Shown: positions 28,258-35,905, counted from the stretch's first letter. The stretch is 64,000 nt of DNA from Methanomicrobiales archaeon HGW-Methanomicrobiales-1 (GCA_002839675.1 PGYM01000003.1:124001-188000); one strand, 5' to 3'. A program made the numbers and translations. Notes: generated by a model not told the origin, from the letters alone.

Positions 28258-28722
28258 TCAGCTAGACTTTTTACCCTGTAGTATTTTACGCATTCCTTTT
28301 GCTTCCATGCCAAGCAATGCTTCTTTTATCTCAACGGATGGTGAAAATCCCCCGATACCATTCACTGCAACGATCCGGTGGCAGGGAATGACCAGCGGCG
28401 TGGGATTGCGGGCCATTGCCTGTCCAACCACTCTCGGCGCTGTGCCCACGTTTTCTGCAATCTCCCCGTACGTTTTTGTTGTTCCATACTGGACGGTTCG
28501 TACTTCCTTGTAAATCCGGCTGTACATGGTGTCATCATGAAGGGCGAAGCTGTCAAGGGCAGAGCAGTCAACGGGTTGCCCCCCGCAGTATTTCCGGATC
28601 AATGGGGGGACATCCCCTTCAATTGCGGTGGTGGAAAAATGCACGCGGTGCACTGCTGTATCGTTCCACCAGATCTGGACATACCACAAGCCGAACCGGC
28701 AAGAACCGCTTACGATTTCCAT
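28258..28722 (-). CDS. ogt: Methylated-DNA--protein-cysteine methyltransferase
   Basis: 154 aa from the ATG at 28722. It removes alkyl groups from O6-alkylguanine onto its own Cys. The active site IPCHRIVAVNGIGG is intact, preceded by the DNA-binding helix segment TYGEIAENVGTAPRVVGQAM with the arginine finger. The N-terminal domain is reduced. The start lies inside the end of the XPD-like helicase gene (13-nt overlap), so the two repair genes are coupled. A slightly longer start (28758) is in frame but lies deeper in the helicase gene. Confidence 0.93.
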   Translation of the reverse strand: MEIVSGSCRFGLWYVQIWWNDTAVHRVHFSTTAIEGDVPPLIRKYCGGQPVDCSALDSFALHDDTMYSRIYKEVRTVQYGTTKTYGEIAENVGTAPRVVGQAMARNPTPLVIPCHRIVAVNGIGGFSPSVEIKEALLGMEAKGMRKILQGKKSS

Positions 28723-30719
28723 TTGCTGATCAGCTCGCGGAACCTGATAACATCGCATTCGATCATCTCTTCCTGCATCCAGCCGGGGAGGGCGTAGCGT
28801 ACCCGCCGTTCAAGAAACCGTTTCTCCCCCAGCACCAGTACACCGCGATCCTCGGGCGTGCGTAACACCCGGCCGAGCGCTTGCAGGGAGCGGTTCATTG
28901 CCGGGAGCGTGTAGCTGATAAATTCCCCCTCCTCTCCGAACTTGTGCCGGAAGTACTCGATCGTCATCTTCCTGACCCGGTTGAACGGTGCGAGCGGTAG
29001 CCCGATTACCATGGCACCGTTCAGCATCTCGCCCCGGTAATCGAGCCCTTCGCTCCATTTCCCGCCACAGACGGCAAACATAATGCCGGATTCTCCCCGT
29101 GCGGGAAGTGAGAGGAATTCGGTGAGGGCCGATGCAGCAGTAGCAGCATCGCGGGGTTCGACATAGACCTTCTTTCCCCGGAGATGGGGGACTGCGAGGT
29201 TTGCAAAGTTTTCGAGGATCTGGTAGCTCGGAAAATAACACGCCCGGTTTCCTTTGAGGGCGGCAAAAGCTTTGATGTAGTCGCTGACGCGGGAGGTATT
29301 GTCCTTGTTCTGCCGCATGGAAAATGCCGTTGTGATGTCGTTTGCGCAGGCCACCAGCCGGTTCTCTTTGGGAAATGCGTTGGGGAGCGAGAGTGTGGTT
29401 ACTTTTGCATCTCCGAAATAGTAGCGCCGGAAACTTTCAACAGGAGAGAGCGTGCCGGAGATCAGGATGCAGCAGGAGTGCGAACCGCAGACTTCGGAGA
29501 GAGATGCGGCCGGGTCGATATTGCGCACTTCGAGCGTTATCCCGGCTTCTGTTTTGCGGTATACCGTCAGGTAAGCCGGATCCGTTGAGGAATGGGAGAG
29601 CCGGACCATGAATTCAGTCAGCCGTTCTATGGCCGTTTCCCGGAATTCCCCGGCCTGCTGGTTCTTCTCCCGCATTGTTTCAGACAGCCCCATCAGATCG
29701 TCAACGATCTCGTCCATCTCTTTGTAGAGGGATTCCCGGACAATCATCCGGTCAAAGATTGCCGGATCAAACCAGTCTTCGGCTTCTACGGAATTGGCAA
29801 GACCCCGTATGAACTCAGTAAGCCGGGGCAGCACGTGTTGCACGGCTTCAGCTCCCTTGTGCCGCTTGCGCATGCCGGAAAGTTCGCGGGATGCCTGTTC
29901 GAGATCACTCTCCACTAAGGTCACGCTCTCGATACCGGTGATCACATCGCCGCAGTTATGTGCCTCGTCGATGAGGAGCAGGACATCCTGCGGTTCTACC
30001 CCGAGATTGGCATAAAGCTGTTCGCGGATGTCGCGATCAAAAAGGTGATGGTAGTTGAGGATGACGACATCGGTGTTCCGCGCTGCCTGCATCATCAGCT
30101 CGTACGGGCAGCAGGCACCGGAGAATTCGCTCAGTTCCCGCGGGGGAACTGGATGTGCAATCACCCGGTCGGCTTTGGCCCGGAGTTCTGTTGAGGGCAC
30201 CATCTTGACCCCCATGGTGTCTGCAGGAACGAACATCTTGCTCGTGATATAATACGGGCAGAGGAGCGGGTGTTCCTTGTCCTGCTTACGGATCTGCTGG
30301 ATGATGAACGGATCTTTTGCTGGGATAAGTGCCCCCTTATCCGCACGGTCCCGCATGAGGGAGGAGGAGAAAGCCTTGACCCCTTCGCACTTGCGATAGA
30401 TATCCCCATCCCCGCCAAGCGGGCACATGCTCTTCTTGCCGACAAGGTACACTGTTTTGAGGTGTGGGGCCTTTTTGCGCACCAGTTCGAGTTCGCGGAT
30501 GAAGGTAGTCAGCTGGCTGACGGTCCGCACCGCGATCACGATCTTCTTCTTGTTCCGCTCGGCAAGGAGTGAAGCAACAACACTCGATTTCCCGCTGCCG
30601 GTGGGAGCATCGATCATGGCAATCCCGCCCTCCCGGGCAACCTGCGCCGCGACTTCGAGCATGTGGCGCTGGCCCGGGCGGTATTCGCTGTACGGGAAGT
30701 AGGTGTCGATGCTGTCCAT
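28710..30719 (-). CDS. XPD/Rad3-like Fe-S DNA helicase
   Basis: 669 aa from the ATG at 30719. A superfamily 2 5'-3' helicase. Motif I is IDAPTGSGKSSVVASL, motif II IDEAHNCGDV (DEAH), and motif VI sits near SLQALGRVLRTPEDRG. Between motifs Ia and II are four Cys (CPLGG, RKCEG, LLCPYY, CCPYEL) that fit the 4Fe-4S cluster of XPD. The frame continues to 30998, but the extra 93 codons run through a GC-rich hairpin and look non-coding; ATG 30806 is an alternative start. Coupling to ogt suggests a DNA-repair role; archaeal XPD-like helicases of this DinG/XPD type remain only partly understood. Confidence 0.92.
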   Translation of the reverse strand: MDSIDTYFPYSEYRPGQRHMLEVAAQVAREGGIAMIDAPTGSGKSSVVASLLAERNKKKIVIAVRTVSQLTTFIRELELVRKKAPHLKTVYLVGKKSMCPLGGDGDIYRKCEGVKAFSSSLMRDRADKGALIPAKDPFIIQQIRKQDKEHPLLCPYYITSKMFVPADTMGVKMVPSTELRAKADRVIAHPVPPRELSEFSGACCPYELMMQAARNTDVVILNYHHLFDRDIREQLYANLGVEPQDVLLLIDEAHNCGDVITGIESVTLVESDLEQASRELSGMRKRHKGAEAVQHVLPRLTEFIRGLANSVEAEDWFDPAIFDRMIVRESLYKEMDEIVDDLMGLSETMREKNQQAGEFRETAIERLTEFMVRLSHSSTDPAYLTVYRKTEAGITLEVRNIDPAASLSEVCGSHSCCILISGTLSPVESFRRYYFGDAKVTTLSLPNAFPKENRLVACANDITTAFSMRQNKDNTSRVSDYIKAFAALKGNRACYFPSYQILENFANLAVPHLRGKKVYVEPRDAATAASALTEFLSLPARGESGIMFAVCGGKWSEGLDYRGEMLNGAMVIGLPLAPFNRVRKMTIEYFRHKFGEEGEFISYTLPAMNRSLQALGRVLRTPEDRGVLVLGEKRFLERRVRYALPGWMQEEMIECDVIRFRELISKWKS

Positions 30720-31286
30720 TTCGCTTAGTAGGTTTGCTGCTGAAGGTTTTATGGGTGGGGGTGCGGGGCGAAGGTGAGAGAATTTCTTTGGAATGAAAAA
30801 ATCCATGCTCAACGATCGTTTTTTGGTAAAAAATTCGTGTGTGGATCTGACGCTCCTGGGAGCTAAAGCCCCCGCCGCGTGGGCGTCCCCCTCGAGCGAG
30901 ATATTACCTGATAGACAAATGAAACCGATCTGATCCGCCGCAGGGGGCGCCCCGCGGGGAGCGGCGGGGGCATCGTTATTGGCGTAAAAGAGTCTCAACC
31001 CCCATCATTGTATTTGAAGAGCGGGATTTTCGGACTCAGGCCGTTTCTTTTATGACATTTTGGCATTTATGTTTCCCGCAGTTTTCAGCGTCTGAATTCT
31101 GTTACGGCAACAATTCCCTGTTCGTTTCGTGAATTTTTTCCTGCTTCAGACAAGCGTATATATCCAGATGTATTATGACATGGAGATGCACCGATCCGGT
31201 AAAGGCTGTTCGCACATCCCTGAAGGAGAAGGAGGCCCGCCCGGTATCAGGATTTTTGCCAGCAAATCACACGGAAGGAGATTATC
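30720..31286. other. Intergenic region with long GC-rich inverted repeat
   Basis: 567 nt. GCCCCCGCCGC (30868-30878) is the exact reverse complement of GCGGCGGGGGC (30961-30971); inner segments (GGGCGTCCCC, and GGGGCGCCCCGCGGGGA) can pair further, giving a hairpin about 104 nt across with a loop of AT-rich sequence. This GC content is unlike the flanks. It could be a structured RNA, the remnant of a mobile element or a terminator for the rightward side. No protein reading is convincing. Confidence 0.5.
31156..31165 (+). promoter_or_regulatory. TATA-like promoter of the two-gene unit at 31.3-31.9 kb
   Basis: GTATATATCC is a good TATA match about 120 nt upstream of the TTG-start ORF at 31287. 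Transcription would begin near 31188. Confidence 0.4.
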
Positions 31287-31454
31287 TTGGAAGCAAATGT
31301 AGACAAGGCAACTGATGCGGCAGCACAGAAAAACTATCAGCCCGGCATAATTCCGGACAATCATCCGGTCGCAGAAAAGATATGCATCATAAGAGCGAAG
31401 ACGGGAGTTATGAGAAATTCCTGCATCCGCACAACACCCGGAGGAAGTTCATGA
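31287..31454 (+). CDS. Small 55-aa ORF with TTG start, coupled to the next gene
   Basis: A reading frame of 55 codons begins with TTG at 31287, 5 nt after a strong ribosome site (GGAAGGAG at 31273-31280). It ends in TGA overlapping the ATG of the next gene (ATGA at 31451-31454). The peptide starts MEANVDKATDAAAQKNYQPG when TTG is read as Met and contains two Cys. It has no hydrophobic segment. The good ribosome site and the exact four-base overlap support translation, either as a real small protein or as a leader that couples the next gene. I recognise no family. Confidence 0.55.
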   Translation: MEANVDKATDAAAQKNYQPGIIPDNHPVAEKICIIRAKTGVMRNSCIRTTPGGSS

Positions 31455-31864
31455 CGCGTGGACGCCCTCCGCTCCAGGCACAGGAGGATGCAAATCCCAT
31501 CGCAGAGAAGCGTGGGCTGGTCCGCCATTACCAGCACGAGAAAGGAACGGTCTGCGACTTTACCATCATGAACCCGGAACGGGTGGCTTTCGTCCAGGTA
31601 CGGCGGGTGCGCCGGCTCTGCTGTTCTATCGAAGAACTCGTTCGGGTTTTTTCAGCAGATATTGCGGCGCTCCGGTTCATTGTATCATCGCCCGCGATCT
31701 CCCGCGAACTCTGGCTCTGCTCGCCAAAAGGTGTCTGGCGGTTCTTCCGGATCTGCGATCAATCGATCCTTGAGCTGGGGCGGGATGGGATGCCGCTTGC
31801 ACCGGCCGCACCGGCACTGACAAAGAAAGTCGTTCCAGTGGATCCTGTACCGGCAGCGAAATGA
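31451..31864 (+). CDS. Conserved-looking hypothetical protein, 137 aa
   Basis: It starts at ATG 31451, preceded by GGAGG (31440-31444) with 6-nt spacing; a longer frame to 31382 exists but lacks a ribosome site. After a basic start (MTRGRPPLQ) there is a compact domain (about 30-115): GLVRHYQHEKGTVCDFTIMN, then VAFVQVRRVRR, then CSPKGVWRFFRIC. The spaced Asp-Phe and VQVRR resemble a nuclease-like fold core (Asp, then a basic beta-strand), but this is weak and I do not assign a function. The tail is Ala/Pro-rich. It forms an overlapping pair with the 55-codon ORF upstream. Confidence 0.6.
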   Translation: MTRGRPPLQAQEDANPIAEKRGLVRHYQHEKGTVCDFTIMNPERVAFVQVRRVRRLCCSIEELVRVFSADIAALRFIVSSPAISRELWLCSPKGVWRFFRICDQSILELGRDGMPLAPAAPALTKKVVPVDPVPAAK

Positions 31865-32064
31865 GTGAACAGGTCAACGAGGGTTATCTCAACGTATGCC
31901 TTCGATGGTTTCGACGACTATTTATCTTTTTTGGGATGTGACTTCCTGATGAGAGTGTAATTTTTAAAAATTAACGGTCTGTGCAAAAAATGAAACCGAT
32001 TGTATCAATCCCGCATCTTAAAACGCTCGTGATGGAAATGTCCATCTATAAGATCCAGAAAATT

Positions 32065-32466
32065 TCACGGATATCCCCGTACCTCAACGCCCATTGTTGA
32101 AAAATGCGTATCATTCGTGACAACCGCAGCCCCAACCGATATTGCCGATGAAGCGATGATCGCATCTGCCACGGAAATTCCTGACTGTTTCAACATACCG
32201 GCCTCAACGGCAATCTCGGGTGACAGCGGGATAAGGTTCAGCTTCGAGTTCTGGATCTGCATAACCCGGAGCCGGGCGGTTGCAGCATCCGTTTTTCTTG
32301 CGTAGATATACGCGAGTTCGGTCAGCGTGATTGTTGCAACGAATCCCTCAGTCTCCCCGCTCTGGACAGACTCAAAGAATTTTCTGATAACCTCCGATCC
32401 TTCTTCGCGGCTGAAAAACGCGAGGAACGCGTGCGTGTCAAAGAGCAGTCTTGCAGTCGAGCTCAT
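32065..32466 (-). CDS. vapC: PIN-domain toxin, VapC-like
   Basis: 133 aa from ATG 32466. VapC toxins are Mg2+-dependent RNases that cut specific tRNAs or rRNA. The acidic residues of the PIN active site are present: Asp in LLFDTHAFLAFF, Glu in TITLTELAYIYA, Asp in SVADAIIASSA and Asp in VVTNDTHF. Its start lies inside the end of the antitoxin gene (29-nt overlap), the usual VapBC order. It lies on the left side of an accessory island next to the mini-CRISPR and CRISPR-Cas. Confidence 0.92.
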   Translation of the reverse strand: MSSTARLLFDTHAFLAFFSREEGSEVIRKFFESVQSGETEGFVATITLTELAYIYARKTDAATARLRVMQIQNSKLNLIPLSPEIAVEAGMLKQSGISVADAIIASSAISVGAAVVTNDTHFSTMGVEVRGYP

Positions 32467-32680
32467 CGTCCCACTCCTTCCGCATCTCTTTGAGCATGGT
32501 TCCGGCATCTTTCATCATGTCAACGCCCCAGAGTTCGGCAATGTTGACAAGCGGCTGGAGCCGGATACCATCGTTCTCCTCCACGAGCACGAGCGAGTCG
32601 CCTTCTTTTAAGGAGAATTTTTTCCGGACTTTCGCAGGGATGACGATCTGCCCCTTGGAGGAAAGGGTGACTACTTTCAT
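32438..32680 (-). CDS. vapB: AbrB/SpoVT-type antitoxin, VapB-like
   Basis: 80 aa from ATG 32680. The swapped-hairpin DNA-binding domain is at residues 1-45 (MKVVTLSSKGQIVIPAKVRK, FSLKEGDSLVLVEE), and the acidic C-terminal tail should neutralise VapC and block its active site. The frame is open to 32776, but the extra sequence is AT-rich promoter-like. Antitoxins of this kind normally repress their own operon with the toxin as corepressor; the direct region upstream (32681-32730) contains AT-rich TGTAAGA repeats that may be the operator. Confidence 0.9.
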   Translation of the reverse strand: MKVVTLSSKGQIVIPAKVRKKFSLKEGDSLVLVEENDGIRLQPLVNIAELWGVDMMKDAGTMLKEMRKEWDDELDCKTAL

Positions 32681-32731
32681 TGTAAGATATTCATTATTTT
32701 GTAAGAAAATATAGTTTTGGCTTACTAGTAA

Positions 32732-32994
32732 GGTAATTTTGGAAATGTAAGAAAAATTATCTGTGAGTACATGCACCAGGGGTTATACGAGAAGCTCATT
32801 CCGGTTGCAGTAATCCCCGACACATTCTCTGACAATGGATGGGGTGGTGCCTGGAACCGGAGCATGATCGCCCGGTGCGGAAATATCCGGAAATACCGGA
32901 GTGCTCGCGGTCGATAACAGCCGGGACCGGGACGCTTCTCGCTGGTACACCGGAGATGATGACTTCTGGGACAGAAGGAAAACTCAACAAGATC
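32732..32994 (+). pseudogene. Decayed gene fragment of unknown identity
   Basis: One frame is open from 32732 (ATG at 32771: MHQGLYEKLIPVAVIPDTFS) to a TAA at 32915. From about 32900 the sense continues in the next frame (VLAVDNSRDRDASRWYTGDD) up to the mini-CRISPR at 33002. The two pieces read as one protein-like sequence broken by a +1 shift near 32895-32901. Strong residue bias (Trp, Gly, Asp) and the lack of stop codons suggest former coding sequence, but I do not recognise the family. It may be chance. Confidence 0.35.
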
Positions 32995-33001
32995 AACAGC
33001 G

Positions 33002-33096
33002 GTCACACTCTTCACGGGTGTGTAGATTGAAATTAAATCGAACTATTCGGAAATTCCCAATAGTTGAATCACACCTCGCGATACAAAGATTGAAAT
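33002..33096 (+). CRISPR. Isolated two-repeat, one-spacer degenerate mini-CRISPR
   Basis: Repeat 1 (33002-33033) is full length and differs from the 32-nt array repeat at only three bases (C8T, G13A, G23A). It is followed by a 35-nt spacer (33034-33068) and a decayed repeat 2 (33069-33096) that keeps TCACACC, TCGCG and GATTGAAAT but has lost 3 nt and the right half of the stem. The spacer length equals that of the main array. It lies 3 kb from cas3 and 11 kb from the array, and it ends 9 nt past the relE stop codon (opposite strand). The half-decayed repeats resemble CreA/CreR-type guide RNAs. Confidence 0.8.
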
Positions 33097-33104
33097 CTTC
33101 TGAT

Positions 33105-33389
33105 TTATAACCGACCATACTTTTTATGAGCACGTTCGATAGTATCGAGATAAAAAATAAAAACGATATCATTTTCAATACGATACAGTGCGGTGTAACT
33201 GTGGCTGATATGCAAACGATAAACGGGTTTTTTGCCACGGCAGGTAAACTTTTCTTTATCTCCACCTTTTCCGGGCCAGGGGTCCGTTTTAAGGAGAGAT
33301 AGTTTTGTCCTTACGATGTGCTGAGTTTTTTCCGGGAGACTCTCAAGAAATGCCAGGGCTTCATCCTCAATGTTGGTTATGAATGACAC
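33105..33389 (-). CDS. RelE/ParE-like mRNA interferase toxin
   Basis: 94 aa, GTG start at 33389 overlapping the antitoxin stop by 1 nt. RelE-type toxins cut mRNA at the ribosome. The fold pattern is seen: an N-terminal helix pair (ALAFLESLPEKTQHIVRTKL), a beta-sheet with KFTCRGKKPVYRLHIS and SYTALYRIENDIVFIFYL, and a C-terminal TIERAHKKYGRL helix with basic residues typical of the family's catalytic end. It is downstream of its antitoxin. The gene ends 9 nt from the mini-CRISPR, which is on the opposite strand. Confidence 0.85.
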   Translation of the reverse strand: MSFITNIEDEALAFLESLPEKTQHIVRTKLSLLKTDPWPGKGGDKEKFTCRGKKPVYRLHISHSYTALYRIENDIVFIFYLDTIERAHKKYGRL

Positions 33390-33583
33390 TATTCAAGCTC
33401 CACAAAGTGACCATCCCGCATTTTACGATCAGCATCTTCAAATAACCGGCGGCGTTTCTCCCTGGCTACCATATCTGAGAGGACCTGATCAAAGGTCTGT
33501 CCCGGCTCGCGGAGTTCGTAAAGTTCCTCCCACGTGCTTGGGCGAACCGGTATTCTTTTTGTTGAGCATTCAGAAGCGGACAT
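33389..33583 (-). CDS. Antitoxin of the RelE-like pair
   Basis: 64 aa from ATG 33583 (GTG 33592 is possible). Small and charged: SACSTKRIPVRPSTWEELYE-like start (STKRIPVRPSTWEELYELR), then FDQVLSDMVAREKRRRL and an acidic end. The VRPSTWEEL...REPGQTFDQVL pattern is common in archaeal antitoxins found before RelE-type toxins (ribbon-helix-helix-like or DUF7557). It should bind the toxin through its C-terminal part and probably regulate its own promoter. A TATA-like element is not obvious upstream. Confidence 0.8.
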   Translation of the reverse strand: MSASECSTKRIPVRPSTWEELYELREPGQTFDQVLSDMVAREKRRRLFEDADRKMRDGHFVELE

Positions 33584-33592
33584 AAGTACCAC

Positions 33593-34208
33593 GTGGGTGC
33601 TGTAAGGATTTACTTATTTGCAATAATTCCTTAATTCCTTAACAAAATCACATCCACAAATGCAACATTCACCAAAATATTGAGGGAAACGCTGAATTCG
33701 CTTATGGAAAGATTTCATCAAAAATATATTGTGTAACGCCATAAAAAAATTGTGATAAGACGTTTTTCGCTATATCCCCCCTCCGGTCCCCTGCATTGAT
33801 CAACAGCTTGTCCACGTCCGCACGAACCAGTTAATCCCGCTGACACACCTTCCTCCAGATGCAGTCATGTCCGGGGGTGTCTCGATCCGGGGTCTCCGTC
33901 GGGAGTGAGATCCCCCGGGAGTATCGAAAAGGGACCCGGACTCATTTTTAAAATCGGGCTCCTTTTGGCAAATGGGGGTTGAAATGAGCGATTTAAAAAA
34001 ACCATTTTTCGCTTGATCCCGGGAAAGTGCCGAATTCGTATAAAATGGAGCTATATATTTTCTGATTCGTTCATTTTGGACGCTTTTCGAGGTTAATCCC
34101 TATAATATGAACCCGGAAAAGTGCGCTAACAGGCTCTTTTGGATTGACGATCGGGATTGGGATCACGGGAGATTACTGGCAGGGGGTCCGGGAAGGGGTT
34201 TTTGTATT
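33593..34208. repeat. Intergenic region holding direct repeat copy A
   Basis: Positions ~33960-34205 align with ~35650-35905 on the same strand. The best parts are a 60-nt core (34025-34084 vs 35718-35777, 52 matches by hand) with a shared CTATATATTTT and a 24-nt identity block ending in GCGCTAACAGGC. It lies downstream of the ATPase stop codon. The first 370 nt (33593-33960) hold no ORF or RNA that I can see. Confidence 0.75.
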
Positions 34209-35489
34209 CTACTCCGGAATGTTCAGGATATTTTCCTCAAGAAGCCACTTCCAGACCGGTTTGATGATAATAGTTTTCCCGTCGGATTCCAGCATATCCT
34301 CTTGATCGTACGTAAGGATCATTCCCTGCGTTAACTTAAATTCGGCCATTGCCTTAAGCAGGCCTCCGGTCTCCCGGTCCCGGTTTTCTTTCGTGAATTC
34401 ATAGCAGACCTGGATCGCACCAATGATCTTCTTTTTGTCTTTGAGAATGAAATCGCATTCCTGGTCCCCGGCAAAGTAAAAAATTTCACTGCCTCTCCTC
34501 ATGAGATCGATAAAGACAATATTTTCAAGGACTCTCCCTTTATCCGGGGAAAGGGAAAAGCCGCTTATAGCACTGAATGCCGTATCGATGATATAGATCT
34601 TGCGGGGAGAATTGAGCTGTTTTTTTACTGAATAATCGAACCGCAGGAGTTCAAAGAACAGGTACGCACCACTGAGATACGAAATATATTCCTTGACCGT
34701 GATCGCGTTCATCAGCCCCAGGGTTTTTTTCAGGGAATTGTACGTGAAGGGAAGTGTGACGGTGGAGGCGAGGATTCCCACGAGTTCCCGTACGAGCCGC
34801 TGTCTACGGATGGAGTACCGTGCAATAATATCGCGGTAGAGGATGTTGTCATACAGGGTCTGGATATAATCGGGGTCATTGTTTGCGAGGTATTCCGGCA
34901 TCCCCCCGCTTTCGGTATAGCGACCGAACAACCTGATCAGGTTTACTTTCTCTTCCGGAATGTACAGCGATTCTTTCTTCATCGTTGTCTTCTGGAACCG
35001 GAGAAATTCAACAAAGGAGAACGGGTAGACTTCGAAGAGCTTGTATCTGCCGGTAAGCCGGGTGCCGAATTCCCGGCTGAGCAGGGAGGCGTTGGAGCCG
35101 GTGAGGATAACTTTTTTGCCGCTGTCCTGGAGCCGCCGGACAAATGTCTCAAACTTTTCCACGTTCTGGACCTCGTCAAAAAAATACGTGCCGGCCGGCC
35201 CATACACTTCAATGAGAACCTCATCGAGTATGCTGAAATCTTCCGCACGGAAACTCAGCAGCCGCTCGTCTTCGAAATTGACGTAACAGTAATCCTTCCG
35301 GGTCTGCATGATCTGCTTTAAGAGCGTGGACTTCCCGCATCTCCTTATGCCCGCCAGGATGATCACCCGGTCATCGTCAAGTGCTGCGAGAACCTGGTTA
35401 AAGAGCGAGCGCTCGACAAAATCCCCCCTCTTTTCGATCTGGATTTTCTGCTGGATCACGAGATGCCGTAACAGCTCTTTCGAGACCAT
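34209..35489 (-). CDS. AAA-type ATPase with DUF4143 C-terminal domain
   Basis: 426 aa. The N-terminal AAA_14 ATPase has Walker A in AGIRRCGKSTLLKQI (about 46-60), Walker B in YFFDEVQNVEKFE (about 110) and sensor-1 LTGSNASLL. A DUF4143 domain follows (about 230-410), containing YIIDTAFSAISGF, LENIVFIDLMRRG, and the PD-(D/E)XK-like CDFILKDKK with GAIQVCYEF. This family is frequent in archaeal accessory DNA; a defence or toxin role is suspected but unproved. It is flanked by two direct repeats and preceded by ACTAATTA elements, suggesting a self-contained cassette inserted beside the cas operon. Confidence 0.9.
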   Translation of the reverse strand: MVSKELLRHLVIQQKIQIEKRGDFVERSLFNQVLAALDDDRVIILAGIRRCGKSTLLKQIMQTRKDYCYVNFEDERLLSFRAEDFSILDEVLIEVYGPAGTYFFDEVQNVEKFETFVRRLQDSGKKVILTGSNASLLSREFGTRLTGRYKLFEVYPFSFVEFLRFQKTTMKKESLYIPEEKVNLIRLFGRYTESGGMPEYLANNDPDYIQTLYDNILYRDIIARYSIRRQRLVRELVGILASTVTLPFTYNSLKKTLGLMNAITVKEYISYLSGAYLFFELLRFDYSVKKQLNSPRKIYIIDTAFSAISGFSLSPDKGRVLENIVFIDLMRRGSEIFYFAGDQECDFILKDKKKIIGAIQVCYEFTKENRDRETGGLLKAMAEFKLTQGMILTYDQEDMLESDGKTIIIKPVWKWLLEENILNIPE

Positions 35490-35539
35490 ACTAATTACTA
35501 ATTAGCAGAGATGATAAAAGTTACTCATTGGTAATTAGT
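35490..35539. promoter_or_regulatory. ACTAATTA repeats in the ATPase promoter
   Basis: Directly before the ATPase start, ACTAATTA occurs twice in tandem (35490-35497, 35497-35504; period 7) and once inverted (TAATTAGT, 35532-35539). The spacing of about 35 bp and closeness to the start suggest an operator for autoregulation, or AT-rich core promoter. Confidence 0.4.
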
Positions 35540-35649
35540 GGAAATGGGTTCTTGCTCCCCTGGTATCTTCACGGGGTCCGTCGGTGATCGGGGAAGGCGA
35601 TCCTGCGTTTGGGGATGTGACCTGTGGGAGATCTGCGACTTTTCAAAAT

Positions 35650-35905
35650 GCGCTTATTTTGGCAAACGGAGGTTGAAATGGGAGAATCGGAAAAACCCGG
35701 ATTTTGCAAAAAATCTGAAAAGTGTCGAATTCGCGGAAAATGGAGCTATATATTTTCGGTTCTATTCATTTTGGACGCTGTTCGTCTTAAATGCATCTAA
35801 TCTGGACCCGGAAAAGTGCGCTAACAGGCGCTATTGGATTGAGGATAGGATCCGGGGTTCCTGGAGATACTGGCAGAGGGTCCGGGAGGTGTTTTCTAGG
35901 ATGTC
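35650..35905. repeat. Direct repeat copy B, upstream of cas3
   Basis: Same orientation as copy A. It includes CTATATATTTT (near 35745), a TATA-like element that could start the cas transcript with a leader of about 280 nt. The rest of the gap to cas3 (35906-36060) shows no ORF that looks real. Identity to copy A falls at the ends, so the borders are approximate. Confidence 0.75.

Noticed and set aside
30720-30998. N-terminal extension of the XPD-like helicase
   Set aside because: It would be Ala/Pro-rich sequence from the GC-rich hairpin and precedes the normal family start.
33985-33991. Seven-base match of the mini-CRISPR spacer seed in repeat copy A
   Set aside because: A 7-mer is expected by chance in a search of this size, the flank is TTT, and the match stops after seven bases.
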